Shown here: positions 63,319 through 64,000 of the stretch, piece after piece
Numbering within the stretch: position 1 is the first letter of the stretch
Layout of the letters: the number at the start of each line of letters is the position of its first letter
DNA from: Bhargavaea changchunensis
GTDB lineage: Bacteria > Bacillota > Bacilli > Bacillales_A > Planococcaceae
Assembly (NCBI RefSeq): GCF_042665595.1
Contig: NZ_JBHTCT010000012.1
Location: 62,001 to 126,000, forward strand
Direction: 5' to 3'
DNA: 64,000 nt
Notes under the pieces: model-generated
Seen by the model: only the letters and a program-made list of their open reading frames with translations
Database searches by the model: none
What the model was told of the DNA's origin: nothing
Translations under genes and position numbers: made by a program

Positions 63319-64000
63319 TCAAATCGGATAAGGATCAATCCGTTTGACCGGTTTCGGATTTTTGATTCGAGGAAGGATTTTTTCAAGTTTCACCTTGGAA
63401 GTGGTGTCATGCGTCGACGGATCATTCGGATCGTACTGATCGAAGAAATTGATGACTTCCTTGACGATCGGTGTCGGCGTGGATGCACCAGCCGTAACAG
63501 CGACTGTCTTTACATCCTTCAGCCAGGCAAGGTCGATTCCGGATACATCTTCAACCCGGTACGACGGGGTGCCGGCGATTTCGATGGACACCTGGGTAAG
63601 CCGGTTGGAGTTGTTGCTCATCGGGTCTCCTACGACAATCAGCAGATCTGCTTCACCCGCCTGTTCTGCAACGGCTTCCTGCCGTACCTGCGTTGCCATG
63701 CAGATCTCCCGGTGCACTTCCAGATGCGGGAAACGTTCCTGCAGGCGTTCCATGATCTCTGCGACGTCCCACTGGCTCATCGTGGTCTGGTTGGTGACCA
63801 GCAGCTTTTCCGCGCTGATGTCGAGGGCGTCGGCCTCCGCCAGCGTCTGGATCAGGTGGACTTTGTCCGGTGCGACTCCGATGGCGCCTTCCGGTTCCGG
63901 GTGGCCTTTCTTTCCGATGTAAATGATGTCATAGCCTTCGGCGGTTTTCTCTTCGATCAGAACATGGGTGGTCGTCACGTCAGGGCAAGTCGCATCAATT
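63319..64000 (-). CDS. ispH: 4-hydroxy-3-methylbut-2-enyl diphosphate reductase IspH, C-terminal part
   Basis: About 227 residues of the 3' part of ispH; the 5' end lies beyond the window. The frame enters at IDATCPDVTTTHVLIEEK, where the cysteine is a ligand of the 4Fe-4S cluster, and continues with GKKGHPEPEG, VTNQTTMSQWDV, EICMATQVRQEAV (another cluster Cys), VVGDPMSNNSNRL and VTAGASTPTPIVKEV. IspH makes IPP and DMAPP, the last step of the MEP isoprenoid pathway. The stop at 63319 and orientation match the B. subtilis order yqfO-ispH. Confidence 0.95.
   Translation of the reverse strand, partial: IDATCPDVTTTHVLIEEKTAEGYDIIYIGKKGHPEPEGAIGVAPDKVHLIQTLAEADALDISAEKLLVTNQTTMSQWDVAEIMERLQERFPHLEVHREICMATQVRQEAVAEQAGEADLLIVVGDPMSNNSNRLTQVSIEIAGTPSYRVEDVSGIDLAWLKDVKTVAVTAGASTPTPIVKEVINFFDQYDPNDPSTHDTTSKVKLEKILPRIKNPKPVKRIDPYPI

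Noticed and set aside
1..64000. tRNA/rRNA genes, CRISPR arrays, insertion sequences, prophage or defence island
   Set aside because: No repeat-spacer pattern, transposase, integrase, terminal repeats or structural RNA genes seen. All larger ORFs have housekeeping identities in a conserved order, so the window does not appear to hold a new accessory system.

Overview
The window is about 64 kb of core chromosome from a low-copy, fairly GC-rich (roughly 55% by eye) endospore-forming Bacillota of the order Bacillales. The gene order follows, almost gene for gene, the Bacillus subtilis stretch rarA-cymR ... dnaG-sigA-cccA-trmK-yqfO-ispH as I remember it. Intact sigK, gpr, spoIIP, yqfC, yqfD and yqzM indicate a sporulating lineage or one that recently sporulated. 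The high GC, with many GTG and TTG starts, suggests a Planococcaceae/Caryophanaceae-like genus rather than Bacillus itself. That last placement is inference; no rRNA gene is present to test it. I see no phage, insertion sequence, CRISPR array, tRNA or rRNA.

Layout. 1-6.5 kb: rarA (partial, reverse), then cymR, a cysteine desulfurase, mnmA, a TPR protein and recD2 (sulfur control, tRNA thiolation, DNA repair). 6.5-16.4 kb: an alanine T-box and alaS, ireB, ruvX, yrzB, mltG, trmR, udk, greA, yrrS, mtnN, an unrecognised 27-residue membrane protein, and convergent sigK. 16.5-25.1 kb: the yqeG-yqeH-aroE-yhbY-nadD-yqeK-rsfS-yqeM run (ribosome assembly, shikimate, NAD), then the comEA-comEB-comEC competence cluster. 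25.1-29.8 kb: yqzM (reverse), holA, an unrecognised 111-residue protein with its own strong promoter, rpsT (reverse), gpr and spoIIP. 29.8-41.8 kb: lepA, hemW, the CIRCE-controlled hrcA-grpE-dnaK group, dnaJ, prmA, rsmE, mtaB and deoC. 41.8-52.9 kb: rpsU, nfeD-floA and a small membrane partner, yqfC-yqfD, phoH, pgpH, ybeY, dgkA, cdd, era, recO. 52.9-64 kb: a reverse, T-box-controlled single-chain glycyl-tRNA synthetase, divergent ccpN-ppsR, dnaG-sigA, an acyl-CoA dehydrogenase with a palindromic operator, cccA, trmK, yqfO, and ispH (partial, reverse).

Themes. Most genes serve translation and RNA modification (mnmA, trmR, mtaB, trmK, prmA, rsmE, ybeY, era, yqeH, rsfS, lepA, alaS, glyS), DNA replication and repair (rarA, recD2, recO, holA, dnaG), protein folding, competence and spore development. 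Regulation visible in the sequence includes two T-boxes, a perfect CIRCE element, many rho-independent terminators, several SigA-type promoters with 17-18 bp spacing, and candidate sporulation promoters before gpr and yqfC.

I did not find a convincing new multi-gene system. The best leads are small: the 27-residue protein at 15568-15651, the protein at 26755-27090 with its leader, the terminator/ribosome-site overlap before yqfC, the operator before the acyl-CoA dehydrogenase, and departures from B. subtilis gene content (no yrrN/yrrO, no yqeY, a deoC and an acyl-CoA dehydrogenase added, a single-chain glyS).
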